Under the pieces are notes generated by a model. It made no database searches. It saw only the letters and a program-made list of their open reading frames with translations, and was not told where the DNA came from. Made by a program: the position numbers and the translations under genes. A stretch of DNA of 64,000 nt from Stramonita haemastoma (Eukaryota; Mollusca; Gastropoda; Neogastropoda; Muricidae), in the NCBI GenBank assembly GCA_030674155.1, contig CM060342.1, positions 10,645,931 to 10,709,930 of the forward strand, read 5' to 3'. Of this stretch, positions 1-11,650 are shown piece after piece. Positions within the stretch are counted from its first letter, which is position 1. The number at the start of each line of letters is the position of its first letter.

Positions 1-1445
1 CTGCCTATGCAGCGAGTTACTTGAAAAGAGTGTGTACTTTCAATCTCACAGTGATTTCCAGGTGGGATGAGTGAGTCAGAGTGCATATTCTGGGTGACCC
101 CAAGGGTGTTAAGCTGGGGAACACACAACAACAACAACAATAATACTCACATACAAGCTGGGATATAAAATCAGAATCCATGCAACTCCAGGTAAAAAAA
201 AAATCTCCTGAAAGAGACACCTCAGTGGGGGGGTGATAGCCTTGCACCTGTGATCTGACAGCTCAGGATCAAGTCACCTCAGAGGCCTCTGTTTTAGACA
301 ATTTACCCTGGAGTTAACATCAGTGCTGACTCCACTCCCCCTAAAGTCCTTCAGATGAGACTTTAAACTGAGGTCCCATTTGCAAATGCAAGCAATACAC
401 CTTGCACACATATTAAAAATATGTTACACTTTTCGGAAGCGTAGGCTATTTTGTACCTTTAGGAATGGATGACAATTTAACACACAAAAATGCATGCACA
501 TAGGTTGCGATGTTTAGACACCATCCCCAAAGTAGAAATGTGACTATCTAAATGATGGTGGGGGGGGGGGGGGGGGGGGGCAACAGACAGTCAAATATGC
601 AAAAATCTCACCATCAGTGAACCTCAGATCTCTAACCAAGGAGCAACAAAAAAAACTCCTCCTCCATGGATGGTCCAGAGGTAATGCAACTGTCTAAAGA
701 GATAAGAAGTTGAGGGTTTGATCCTTGATAAGAAGTTGAGGGTTTGATCCTTGTTGAAACCCTTTCTTTTCCCAGATCATGCCCTCTTTAGGGTCAGGGA
801 AGGTAAAGCAGCGAGGCAGAGGAGATGGGCGCCACCCTCAATATGCTGGCCCCTAGAGAAGCTGAGGTCTCTGATGCCTCTCTCCCCTATGACCACACAG
901 GTTAGGGGAACCTTTACCTTTCCCTTAACTTTAATAAACCAAGAGATCCTACATGTATGTAAATACACATGTGGTGCTCGCACAAGAACCGACAACCACA
1001 AAGAGCTGTACCTGGCAAAATTCTGTAGAAAAGAAGTCACCCTCATAGGGAAACCAGACACAAGAAAAACAGATAGGTGGCACTGTTCTTGTGGATATGT
1101 GCTGTCCCTGGGTAGAGCAGCCTGAATTTCAGGCAGAGAAATCTGCCGTGACTGAAAGTATTACGCAATTTTTTTTTTTGGTTCCTCGGCTAGAGCTCCA
1201 AGGTTCATTAATAGTGAGATTTACGCATATTCAACCATTTCTTTCCCCCCACAATTTCCCCCCCACCCCCCCCACAATTTAAGTAGCTGCATTCCAACTT
1301 CAAAGATGGTGTCTAAACGTCACACCTGTGTGCATGCTGGTTTGCTTTCTTTTTCAATCCATTTCTACCAGCACACTATGACCTACTCTTCCAAAAGGTG
1401 GAATGGTATGGTAGCATATCAGCAATAGCCTATAGCAAGACATAC
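1..1445. other. STYXL1 downstream intron, SINE debris
   Basis: No STYXL1 terminal exon could be found here. The stretch holds a reverse fragment of the repeat also seen at 16960 and 28805 (about 55-130), a 5'-truncated tRNA-type SINE (about 298-440), a poly-G-centred repeat copy in reverse (about 520-640), the body end of the composite SINE in forward orientation (about 755-915), and another poly-C-centred repeat copy (about 1180-1345). Confidence 0.6.
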
Positions 1446-2697
1446 CATGAGGGGCCACTGGTTGTGCTTCATCAGGTAGGCGATGACGATTGTGGCACAG
1501 CGACTGATGCCCAGGTAATCAAACACCAACACTGCCTGGTTCTTCTTCCTGTGCTCCTCTGCAACACAAATAACACACCTGTAGCCATCACACAGGACAG
1601 GGAGAACAGCACACTCATGTTTTCTTAGGATAAAAAAATATACACACACAAACTTTGAAGGAGATTATTTTTAATATTCTCGGAAGAGAACTAACAGAGT
1701 GAATACATGATGAACAGCTATTGCCCAACTGGTGAATGCTGGATGACTATTGCCCAACTGGTGAATGCTGGATGACAATTGCCCAACTGGTGAATGCTGG
1801 ATGACCATTGCTCAACTGATAAACAATGCTGGATGACTATTGCCCAACTGGTGAATGCTGGATGACTATTGCCCAACTGACAAACAATGATGGATGACTA
1901 TTGCCCAACTGACGAACAATGCTGGATGACAATTGCCCAACTGGTGAATGCTGGATGACAATTGCCCAACTGGTGAATGCTGGATGACAATTGCCCAACT
2001 GGTGAATGCTGGATGACAATTGCTCAACTGACAAACAATGATGGATGATTATTGCCCAACTGATGAACAATGCTGGATGACAATTGCCCAACTGGTGAAT
2101 GCTGGATGACCATTGCTCAACTGATAAACAATGCTGGATGACTATTGCCCAACTGGTGAATGCTGGATGACTATTGCTCAACTGACAAACAATGATGGAT
2201 GACTACTGCCCAACTGGTGAATGCTGGATGATTATTGCTCAACTGATAAACAATGATGGATGACTATTGCCCAACTGGTGAATGCTGGATGACTATTGCT
2301 CAACTGATAAACAATGATGGATGACTATTGCCCAACTGGTGAATGCTGGATGACTATTGCTCAACTGATAAACAATGATGGATGACTATTGCCCAACTGG
2401 TGAATGCTGGATGACTATTGCTCAACTGATAAACAATGATGGATGACTATTGCCCAACTGGTGAATGCTGGATGACTATTGCCCAACTGGTGAATGCTGG
2501 ATGACAATTGCCCAACTGGTGAATGCTGGATGACAATTGCCCACCTGGTGAATGCTGGATGACAATTGCCCAACTGGTGAATGCTGGATGACAATTGCCC
2601 AACTGACAAACAATGATGGATGACTATTGCCCAACTGACGAACAATTATGGGTGACATATGTCTAAATAATGAACAATAACTATTGGTAAAATGATT

Positions 2698-2742
<45 letters not shown>

Positions 2743-2751
2743 ACACACACC

Positions 2752-2798
<47 letters not shown>

Positions 2799-3090
2799 AC
2801 TGACCGATGAAGTCACAGGCTTTCTGGAAATGCACCAAGAGGTCAGCATCATTGGTGTCCTCCACCTGTAAGTGAAGGTGTTCTGGGCCGGGATCCTTGA
2901 AACTGAGGATAGAAAAAAATACAGTTGTGTTAGCTCTACATGTGTGTGTGTGGTGGGGGGAGGGGGGGACAAGTGTGTGTGGATGGGGGTGGGTGGGAAG
3001 GGAGATGAGTTTGTCTTCTCCTTGTAAGTGAAGATGCTCTGGACCAGGGTAATTGAAACTGAGGATAGAATAATACAGTTCTGTTAACTC

Positions 3091-3175
<85 letters not shown>

Positions 3176-6100
3176 GGGGGGGGGGAAGGTGTGAGGGGGG
3201 GGGGGGAAGGTGTGTGTGTGTGGGGGGGGAATGAGTTTGTCCTTTACTTGTAAGTGAAGATGCTCTGGGCCGGGGTCCTTGAAACAGGATAAAATAATAC
3301 AGATGTGTTAGCTCTATTAACTCTGAAACATCTGATGGACAAATTGTTAGTCCACCTTTATGCTCAAGGCTACCTCACATCTGGCTGTTTTGTTGTTATC
3401 TGTACCCTTTTTATTGTATATTTTTATTACTTCTCTGTATGACTTAAGCTTATGTTGTACTGTATTTAGTTTGATTTATCTTGTATTGTGAGCTTCTGTT
3501 TGAAAGAAAATCTTTATTTATTTTAGTTTTTTTCAACAAAGGTTGATATTTGTCTTTTGAAAGCTGCAGAAGTCAATTTTCTTGATTTTTTTTTTTTTGT
3601 GAGGGCAGGATGAAAAAAGTTGTGTAAACTTAAAATCTTTTATCCTCAATAAAAATAATTTTTGACTTGACATGACTTGTGTGTGTGGGATGGGGGGAGG
3701 GCAAGTGGGGGGGGGGGGATGAGTGTGTCCTCCACCTGTAAGTGAAGATGCTCTGGGCCTTTGGGCCTTGAAACTGAGGATAAAAACATACAGCCTTGTT
3801 AACTCTTTCTATACTTTTTTTCTTTGTTCCTTTACTAGAGCTTTGAGGTTTACCAATGGTGAGATTTATGCATATGCTACCATCCCCCCCACCACCACCA
3901 TTTAGGGGTACATTCCATTAGCTACATTCCATGTTCGGGGATGTTGTCTAACATGTACACATGTGCGCATGCTGGGTTTTTTTCTGTCAAAAGGCAAAAC
4001 AAGTTTTTAACATGTACACAAAGATGTTCTACATGCATTCACACACAGGACTTTGGTTTATAGTCTCATCCAAAAGACTTTGACATTCAGTTCAATTTTT
4101 TTCCTAAAACTGGGAAGAAAGTGCAAGGCTGGGAATCAAACTCAGAACCTCAGTTTACTTGTTGGCAGGTGAACGTCTTAACCATCCTGCTAATGCCCTT
4201 CATCTCTTTCTATACTAAAGTATGCCATAGCATACCTCCTGCGTATAAACTTTACAAATGAAAGTATGCTATACAGCGTCTGATATTCAAAAATTTCATA
4301 TGCACAGGGTGATGATTGTGTGTCAAGTTAACTAGTACAGCTCAGATCTACTCTGATTCTAGAGTACATGAGTACTATTAGGCTGTCTGCCTGTGTCTGA
4401 GTTTGAAGAGCTGGAGCTAGTGTGTGACCAAGACCTGCTTGCAAGTACATGTAACAAAAAAAACACACACACACACACACACACATCACACCACATCCCC
4501 AGATAGTCTTGTGGTCAGAACATTACACTTGCAATCTGATGACCCAGGTTCAATTCCCATTCTAGGGAATTTTTCTCCTGGAGTTAACATTAGTGCTGAC
4601 TCCACTCTCCCCAAAAGTCCTTCAGATGAGACTATAAACTGAGGCCCCATGTGCGAATGCACGCAGAACATCTTGCGCACACGTTAAATCCTGTTCCAAT
4701 TTTCACAAGAGTAGGCCGTTATGTTCTGGTGGGAACTGATGATAAGATTTACAAAACTGCATACACACGGGGACTGGATTTTTAAAAGTGCTTATTCCAT
4801 TATCCTTGATATAAAAGAATAAATAAATAAATAAATAAATAAATAAGATAAAAACAACACACACACACACACAGACACAATCTCCCCCCCCCCCCCCCCC
4901 CCCCCCCCCCACAACACACACACACTACCACACACACACACACACACCACACCCCACACCCCCCCCCCCCCCCCCCAACACACACCCACTCCCCACAACA
5001 CACAACACAGCAGTGTGCATCTCACTCACAAGGTCTCGGCCTCCACACAGACATTGATGTGGGCCTTGATCTTCAGATCCTTCTGGATGTAGGGGGCGTT
5101 ACCCTGCCGCCAGTTGCCCACATACAGCGCTCCGGGAGTGATCTCCACTGGGTACGACTTGATCTGGTCCATCTCCTGCCAGATCACAATATACATCTAC
5201 TTTTTTTTTTCTTCTCTTCTGGTTGTTTTTTTTGTTTGTTTGGTTTTTTTTGGGGGGGTCTCATTTCTCCAAAAGTCAGAGTTCTGATGTTGACAAATTG
5301 TGAGGGGGGAGGGGGGGGGGGAAGAATGCAACCACAACATACTAATCCAACATCACTGCCAGCTGATGTTTGAATATTATGTTGTGGTATTTTTTTCACA
5401 ATATTCTGTTTACATGTTTTGCTGTTTTTATGTGTGGCTTGTAACCCGCGGGAATTTCTCTGTCTTTGTGAAAATAAAGTATTGGAAGTTTGGAATCACT
5501 AAGTGAAGAGTGCTAAATTTAGCCCACCCTTCCCTATTACCTAGTCCAAGTATGGTCAGTTCCTGCTATAAATAGCACTAGCTGGCCTCAGTTGGGCTGG
5601 GATAGGATGAAATGAATAGCAGCTGAGAGGAGCTGAAAGTGGGGGAAACTGACAGCTGTGCAACCATTGTTGTTGGGTTTTTTTTGGGGGGAGGAGTGAG
5701 GTTTCAGTTTTCACCTCTACCATTAGGTAGTGACATTTCAATTTCACAAATACAGTTGGGAAATTGAACTTGCCAATTTTGCCAGGGCAGTCAGGACGTA
5801 CCTCTCCCTGCTCTTTCCTGATTTTCAACTGTCATGAGTTCTTTTGATGTGCACAAGTCTGTAAGCACTTTAGTCTGACAGGTTGAGTCTCCTCCCAAAG
5901 ACTTTTTTTTGTTTTGCTGCCTCATCGTCTGTGGTATTCCTGTGCTCTGTCTCCATGTCACTCTTTTCAACCTCTCTGCCTCAGCCATACCCAGGTTTGT
6001 TATGCCACATCCTCAGGGTCAGAAGTCCACCAGGAGCCCATCAAGGGCAGGCTGCCTTGAGGCCACCAGCTAGAGAGGCCCTGCACTGCTGCTGGGTCAC

Positions 6101-6704
6101 TTTGGTGATGTTCAGTGGTGCATGTTCTGAGCTAACATATGCAGGACACCACCTACTAAACCCCCTACTAAAAACGGTATTACTATAAGCTCAGTCACAG
6201 AGCCAGACTGAATGAGCCACCCACCCAGGTGGTGACCACCACAACATCTGTCCCAAGTGAACGTCCAACCCCAAAGGCTTTGACACAAACTCAGCACAGG
6301 CACAGAAGTGTATGGGGAAACCGAAAGTGAGATCATCATGAGACCAAAGCAACCATGGCCACGGAATCAGAGACAATTTTCTTTTATTGCCTGATGATTA
6401 GTGATGATAATATGTAATGATGCTGCCATGGAAGTACACATGCTTTGAGCTTACTTGACAGGGTTGTACTCTACCGCTTACTGTCATAATATATCCTGGT
6501 GTCAACCGGCCTGAGAGATACAGACACCTGCAGTGTTGGTCAGGTAATTTGAGCAACACTCTCAAACTCACATCTGTTAAGTGGATGAAGCTTGACTGTG
6601 TGGTCCCAGTCTTCCCACTGAGCCCATAGCACATTCACTCTGGGTAGGAGCTGTTCAGAGTAAAATAAAATCTCTATGACTCCTATGGGATCCAAACCCG
6701 CAAC

Positions 6705-6768
<64 letters not shown>

Positions 6769-6787
6769 CACACACACACACTACACA

Positions 6788-6818
<31 letters not shown>

Positions 6819-8224
6819 CACCGCACACACACAGCACGCACACACGCCACACATGCACACACAACACACACACACACACACACACACACTTTTTACAACT
6901 CACCCTAGGCATAAACAGAATTTTCTGTGTTCTCAAAAATGGGTAGAGGGCAGAAAATTCTTCGTAGCCACCTGAAAACACACGAACATGAGTTAATCAT
7001 TTTGTAAGATTATTCATCCAAAATCAAATTGACACATTAACCTTTTGCCTACAATAGTATATAATACATGGCTTGACCCATCATAGGTGGTGATAAAGGA
7101 AGTCCTTTAACCTTGGTGGTTGTTGGGGAGTGAGGTGTCAGAGACCTCACTTCTCCAGGGGCAGCATATTGAGGACGGCACCCATCTCCTCTCCCTCACT
7201 GCTTTACCTTCTCTGTCCTCTAAGGTAGGACAGTCAGCAGGTACCTCCTGCTTTTTCTGATTTTCAACTATCATGGGTTCTTTTGATGTGCACAAGTCTG
7301 TAAGCACATTTGGGGCTGACTGGTTTAGAGTCTCTTCCCAAAGACTGACTCTGACGTTTATTTTCCTGTCAAACTGGAAGAAAAGGGCAAAGCTGGGAAT
7401 GAATCATTGCTCCTTTTTATGTCGGGTGTTATGCTTAGATCTGGTCATGACTGAAGACAATCTCAAAGACATACTCTAAGCTGAGTGTTAAGACCATTTA
7501 ACTTCAATGCCAGGGGTCCATAGGGTTTGAAGTCATAGGTTTGAATCTTGGTGGTTTGGTGAATCACAGGTGGGATTTTACGTTCTCAGGTCATTCAGTG
7601 CAGACTGCAGTGCCTTGATTCCTTGTGTATACACATACAGATGTTCAATACGCAAGTTAAAGGTCCTGTAATTCTAAGTCATGTTTGGTGGGTTACGGAA
7701 ACACAAAATTACCCAACATGTATACACATCTTGTAGCTGGTAAAAAATTTTGTGCTATTCTACTTTCATGATGGGCAAAAATAGCCGCATATGCTAAATC
7801 TCACCATTGGTGAACCTCAAGATCTCTTGCCAAAACACAAAACAACAACAAATTCAAATGAAAACAAAACAAATCAAAAAGACAAAAGTAGAGTAAAAAA
7901 CATGAATAAACAAAAAAAAACTCATAAAAAACATGTCAACATAAACAAAAACCAAGAAATGGGTCTGCCTCATCTGAGAACTTTCTGGGCAGATACGCAA
8001 ATATCCCAAATTAGTCAAGAGAAATGGAACAAATTCTGCCACAATGTCCACCCAACTGTGTCATCATCACTGCTACACAGACTGTGACCAAGTTTGGTTT
8101 TTCAGCCTGTCACATAACACTGCAATCATAACACACCGCACGCACGCACACTGCATGCACGCACCCACCCACGCACGCACGCACGCACACCACACACACA
8201 CACCAACACCACACACACACGCAC

Positions 8225-8255
<31 letters not shown>

Positions 8256-8293
8256 ACACTAAGCAAGGAATAATGAAAATAATGCTGCTGCTG

Positions 8294-8336
<43 letters not shown>

Positions 8337-9190
8337 ACTACTACTACTACTACTATACTACTACTACTTATCAAAAACTTCATATGCAAACAAATGACAA
8401 AGATAAGATAGATAAATAGACCGACAGGACAGACAGACAGCCAAACAGAGAGATTTTTTCTCCCTTTTCTTTTTAGAGAAATATTCAGGTAAAAGAACTA
8501 ACCATAGAAATGGATGCAGAAATTAATATATCTTTAACCAAAAAAAGTACTGAGTGAATGAAAATACAAAAAAAAACTCTTACCTAAAAACAATAAAGAA
8601 AAAAAGAGTCAGCAGATATATTAGACAGCCTGACTTGATAAATACAATTAGCAAATTTTTAAAAACTGTCAGAGAGAGGGATGAAGGTGGGCAGGTGTCC
8701 CATAACCTATGTGGTCGTAGGAGAACAAGGCATCAGAAACCTCAGCTTCTCTAGGGGCCAGCATATTGAGGGTGGCGCCCATCTCCATTCCCTTGCTGTT
8801 TTACCTTCCCTGACCCTAAAAAGGGCAGGTACCCATTTACAGCCAGGTGAACTGAAAAACTCTACTGAAACCAAGGTGAGCAAATGGTCACCCATCCAAC
8901 TGGTAACCACACTCGATGCTGCTTAACCTTGGCTTGGGGAAAGCGAGTGCTCTGACCACTGAGCTATCCTGTCAACATAAGTGTGAGGAAGAAAGGATTG
9001 CCAAAAGGTCTGCCTGCCTCACCTCTCAAAATCTTCACAGGATTTCTGCTCCCCATCTCCCACAGTAGCCTTCCACAGGATATTGCTGGAGCTGAAACAC
9101 ACACACACATATGCATATGCATGTACATACATGCTTGCACACACACATAAACACACAGGCACACACACACACACACACACATGCATGCGT

Positions 9191-9253
<63 letters not shown>

Positions 9254-10316
9254 ACTCACAGAGTCACACACTTAGGGAGAACAAAAATGGTCGCATATAT
9301 ATCCAAAGCCTCACCATTGGTGAACCCCGGAGCTTTAGCTGAAAAATGAAAAAAGTACCTCCCGAAAACCACACACATTCACATACATGCTTGCGAACAT
9401 GCATGCAAGAGTGTGTACATGCATGCATGAGTGTGCATGTGTACCTGCATGCATGCCTGCATGTACCCATGTATGCATGCATGCTTGCATGGGTGTGTGC
9501 ATGCATGTGTGCGTGCGTGCGTATGTGTAGTTATATGTGTGTGTGTGCATGCATGTGTGTGCATGCCTTCCTGTGTGCATGCATGCATGTGTGCCTTCCT
9601 GCATATATGTGTGTGCATGCATGTATGTGTGATGACACTAGATACTAACCTTCCACTTCTTTCAGTTCTGAGGTGTTGCTGTCGTAGACCACAATGTGCT
9701 GCTTGCACTCCAGTTCAGCGTCATAGGGCACCATGAATGTACCTCCCTCACTCTGCACACACCACAGTCAGTCAGCAACAACTTCATGGTTCACATCATC
9801 ATGAAAAAAAACAAAGACATGATGACGAGCTCATGCACACACACATATAATGTCTGTAGTGTAGGCATGCATATGTACATCAACAGAGACATACACATAC
9901 AAACACTAAAGATATATATATATAATATATATAATATATAATATATATATATAACACACATAAAAAAGGTAACGGTAAAGGTGTCCCATAACCTATGTGG
10001 TCATAGGGGAGCGAGGCATCAGAGATCTCAGCTTCTCTAGGGGCCAGCATGTTGAGGGCAGTGCTCGTTTCCTCTCCCTTGCTGCTTTACCTTCCTTCCC
10101 TGACCCTAAAGAGGCAAGTACCCATTTACAGCTGGATGAAATGGAGCGCAAATGGTCACCCATCCAACTGGTAACCACGCTCAATGCTGCTTAACATTGG
10201 CTGGGGGAAAGTGAGTGCTCTGACCTCTGAGCTATCACATCCCCAATATATACATATAATACACACACACATAAACATATACATGCACATTACAGCTACA
10301 CACACACACACAAGCG

Positions 10317-10408
<92 letters not shown>

Positions 10409-11650
10409 ACAATCAAAATAGCTATATATATATATATATATATGTGATTTGTCATGTATAAAAACTCTGGTTAATACCATTGTTATAATGTTATAAAACA
10501 CCACTAATGAAAACAAAAAGACCAACAAACCTTAGGAGCCTTTTTTGCTGTGACCACATGACTTTCATTGTACTCACTCTTGATTCTGGCATCTGGAAAA
10601 AAAAAGAAAAAAAGGCCTGAACAGAAATTGAAGCCACCTTTGATGGACACAACAGCTAGGTGGTTAAGACCATTTGACTTCACTCCTGAGGGTCCATTAA
10701 GTTCTGGGTTCGAACCTTGGTGGAGGCATCTGGTGAATTAAGGGTGGAGATTTTTACGATCTCCCAGGTCAACTTAGGTCAAGTGCAGACCTACCTGCAA
10801 CTAGACTCCCTTCATACAACACACACGTTAAAGATCCCATCATTCATGTCAGCATTTGGTGGGTTATGGAAACACAAACATACTCAGCATTCAGCCTTTA
10901 CATCAAAACAAGCTGCTCCACACTTCCCATCATTATAGTTTTCTCTGTACAGAATTTGGGCTGCTCTCCCTGGAGAGAGCTTGTCACCACAAGTGCTGTA
11001 TTAGTTTTAAATGTTGAACTTCATTTTCCTGTCTGTTTTCGCTTGTTTGTTTCCATATAAATTAAATAAGAGTGGCTTTTTTCTGGAGAAAAGATACGTA
11101 GACAAGTACATGTCTTTCTCAATGTCTGTGGCTCTGTGGCTGAGGATACAGATGAAGAAAGGATGAACTGCCACACATGGGTAATGACCGCCTTTGCTGG
11201 GTCTTTTCTGCGATGGCTCAGATCAGATGACTGATGATGATAGGCACCAACATCTTCTCAGCAACGGAACAATCAAGAAACCTTACTATTATATCAACTG
11301 TTCACTGGGGAAAAAACAACAACAACAACAACAACAACAACAAATGTGACATCTTTGAATTGATTGACACATCCACAGAATTGTTGTTGCATGTTCTCAT
11401 CATCTTTTCTGCTGTTTAGAAGTGCTGCTTCAGTTTGTATGGAGTCTAATAAATTTAACAATAAACAATTAATCGAATGACAGCCGAATCTTCGACTTAA
11501 TAATTATAAACACATCTGTTTTCAGAAAGGAAAAAAATTACCTATCAGCAGTAAATAGTTGGGATCACTCAGGCAGGAATACACGGTGGCTTGTTGAAGT
11601 AGGTTATACAAAGCATTGGGTTCAATTAATTCCAAGCCGTCAAACGCCAT
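1446..11650 (-). CDS. STYXL1: STYXL1-like (MK-STYX) pseudophosphatase, 3' end beyond window
   Basis: Eight exons: 11542-11650 (start ATG at 11650), 10531-10592, 9650-9752, 9023-9091, 6904-6971, 5030-5175, 2805-2902, 1446-1558. All junctions are GT-AG and codon phase is continuous, giving 256 codons. Human STYXL1 has about 313 residues, so the last roughly 50 residues lie left of the window. The N-terminal half is a rhodanese/CH2-like domain (DPNYLLLID, EYNESHVVTA, VKILRGGYEEFS, FLRTQKILFMP). The C-terminal half is a dual-specificity phosphatase fold (YPVEITPGALYVGNW, IQKDLKIKAHINV, LGISRCATIVIAYLMKH). The signature loop reads VFDYLGISRC: the His-Cys pair of an active enzyme is Phe-Asp here, so it should be catalytically dead, as in vertebrate MK-STYX. 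The mammalian protein is linked to stress granules (G3BP1) and the mitochondrial phosphatase PTPMT1. It is divergently paired with MDH2. No frame breaks were found. Confidence 0.92.
1715..2660. repeat. Minisatellite with 29-bp and 32-bp units
   Basis: About 945 bp of tandem repeats in a STYXL1 intron. Two unit types share the core TGCCCAACTG...GGATGACTAT: a 29-bp form with GGTGAATGCTGG and a 32-bp form with GATAAACAATGATGG or GACAAACAATGATGG. Between about 2190 and 2480 they alternate strictly, making a 61-bp higher-order unit repeated four to five times. Reading frames across it are chance products. Confidence 0.95.
2701..2799. repeat. (CA)n then (GACA)n microsatellite touching a STYXL1 donor
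   Basis: On the STYXL1 strand the intron after exon 2805-2902 starts GTCAGTT and runs directly into (CTGT)n and then (TG)n. Confidence 0.95.
3010..3790. repeat. Three extra partial copies of the 5' half of a STYXL1 exon
   Basis: Copies at about 3010-3072, 3236-3298 and 3720-3785 repeat the first half of the real exon (2805-2902) with its upstream intron. Each keeps the segment read on the minus strand as CCAGAGCATCTTCACTTACA. The copies at 3054 and 3772 keep the ATCCTCAG acceptor; the one at 3285 has lost it. A long (TG)n tract (3095-3171) and poly-G runs separate them. Confidence 0.85.
4495..4850 (+). mobile_element. tRNA-derived SINE, family A, near full length
   Basis: The head resembles a tRNA (TAGTCTTGTGGTCAGAACATT, B-box-like GGTTCAATTCC). 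Next comes a conserved central part (GGAGTTAACAT..GTGCTGACTCCACTCTCC; TTCAGATGAGACTATAAACTG), then the 3' part ending in GATATAAAAGAATAAATAAA. Further copies lie at about 298-440 (truncated), 24510-24850, 24935-25715, 46835-47115, 49635-49975 and 52856-53250. Confidence 0.85.
4858..4991. repeat. (CA)n and poly-C low complexity
   Basis: CA repeats with two long C runs, beginning about 40 bp downstream of the donor of STYXL1 exon 5030-5175 on the transcribed strand. Confidence 0.95.
5730..6190. repeat. Two dispersed repeats
   Basis: About 5790-5905 matches 7215-7345 and 31905-32140 (shared CTGATTTTCAACTGTCATG and GCACAAGTCTGTAAGCAC). About 5965-6160 is an inverted relative of 33045-33250 (shared GGTCACTTTGGTGATGTTCA and its complement). 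Neither family is identified. Confidence 0.65.
6455..6630 (-). mobile_element. SINE fragment, family with head at 56325
   Basis: Reverse-strand copy of the element at about 56325-56600. They share the segment GCAGTGTTGGTCAGGTAATT and complement, the start-of-body CTCAGTGGGAAGAC, and the end TAGAGTACAACC. It lacks the tRNA-like head. Confidence 0.7.
6707..6892. repeat. (CA)n microsatellite
   Basis: Long interrupted CA array just downstream, in transcript sense, of STYXL1 exon 6904-6971. Confidence 0.95.
7480..7745 (+). mobile_element. tRNA-derived SINE, family D
   Basis: Head with GTTAAGACCATTTAACTTCA and a B-box-like GGTTTGAATCTTGG, then a body ending TTTGGTGGGTTACGGAAACAC. Other copies are at about 10655-10900 (with GGTTCGAACCTTGG) and 62515-62700. 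Confidence 0.75.
8283..8368. repeat. (CTA)n trinucleotide microsatellite
   Basis: About 85 bp of CTG then CTA repeats with two short interruptions, inside the STYXL1 intron between exons 6904-6971 and 9023-9091. Confidence 0.95.
8675..8975 (-). mobile_element. Composite SINE, tRNA-like head joined to 5S rRNA-like body
   Basis: Read on the minus strand: a tRNA-like head (GACAGGATAGCTCAGTGGTCAGAGCACTCGC), then AAGGTTAAGCAGCATCGAG, GTGGTTACCAGTTGGATGGG and TGACC. These match in order the 5S rRNA internal region (TAAGCAGGGTCGGGCC, TGGTTAGTACTTGGATGGGA, GACC). A unique body ending in (ACCTTT)n-like sequence follows. Related copies: 740-915 (+, body only), 9965-10250 (-), 14195-14450 (-, head lost), 51655-51790 (+, body), 59440-59745 (-), and a fragment near 7110-7215. 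Confidence 0.75.
9095..9255. repeat. (CA)n microsatellite at a STYXL1 acceptor
   Basis: In transcript sense a (TG)n tract runs into TTTCAG at the acceptor of exon 9023-9091, replacing most of a pyrimidine tract. Confidence 0.95.
9360..9640. repeat. (TGCA)/(TG) alternating purine-pyrimidine tract
   Basis: About 280 bp of ATGCATGCATG and TGTGTG motifs, highly self-complementary. It is opposite in sense to the (CA)n tract at 9095-9255 and so could pair with it. Confidence 0.85.
9965..10250 (-). mobile_element. Composite tRNA/5S-like SINE copy
   Basis: Full-length relative of the element at 8675-8975. The 3' tail shows GGTAACGGTAAAGGT in plus orientation, and the tRNA-like head ends at about 10245 (GATAGCTCAGAGGTCAGAGCACTC on the minus strand). 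Confidence 0.75.
10319..10407. repeat. (CA)n microsatellite
   Basis: About 44 CA units, followed by a short (TA)n tract at about 10423-10443. Confidence 0.95.
10650..10900 (+). mobile_element. tRNA-derived SINE, family D
   Basis: AGCTAGGTGGTTAAGACCATT head with GGTTCGAACCTTGG B-box-like segment. The body matches 7480-7745 up to TTTGGTGGGTTATGGAAACAC. It lies in STYXL1 intron 1. Confidence 0.75.

Noticed and set aside
1..1445. Terminal STYXL1 exon
   Set aside because: I looked for the expected segment following LMKHNQWPLM on the minus strand and found none. The region is repeat-derived, so the exon is probably beyond the edge.
1837..2865. Open frames with SWAIVIQHS-type repeats
   Set aside because: They are translations of a minisatellite in a STYXL1 intron. 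Only the segment overlapping exon 2805-2902 is coding.
6676..6975. Open frames of alternating Thr-His or Cys-Val here and at many other sites
   Set aside because: Direct translations of (CA)n/(TG)n microsatellites.
8690..8900. 5S rRNA gene
   Set aside because: Only an internal portion resembles 5S rRNA, in repeated copies with a tRNA-like head and a non-5S body. It is a SINE, not a gene.
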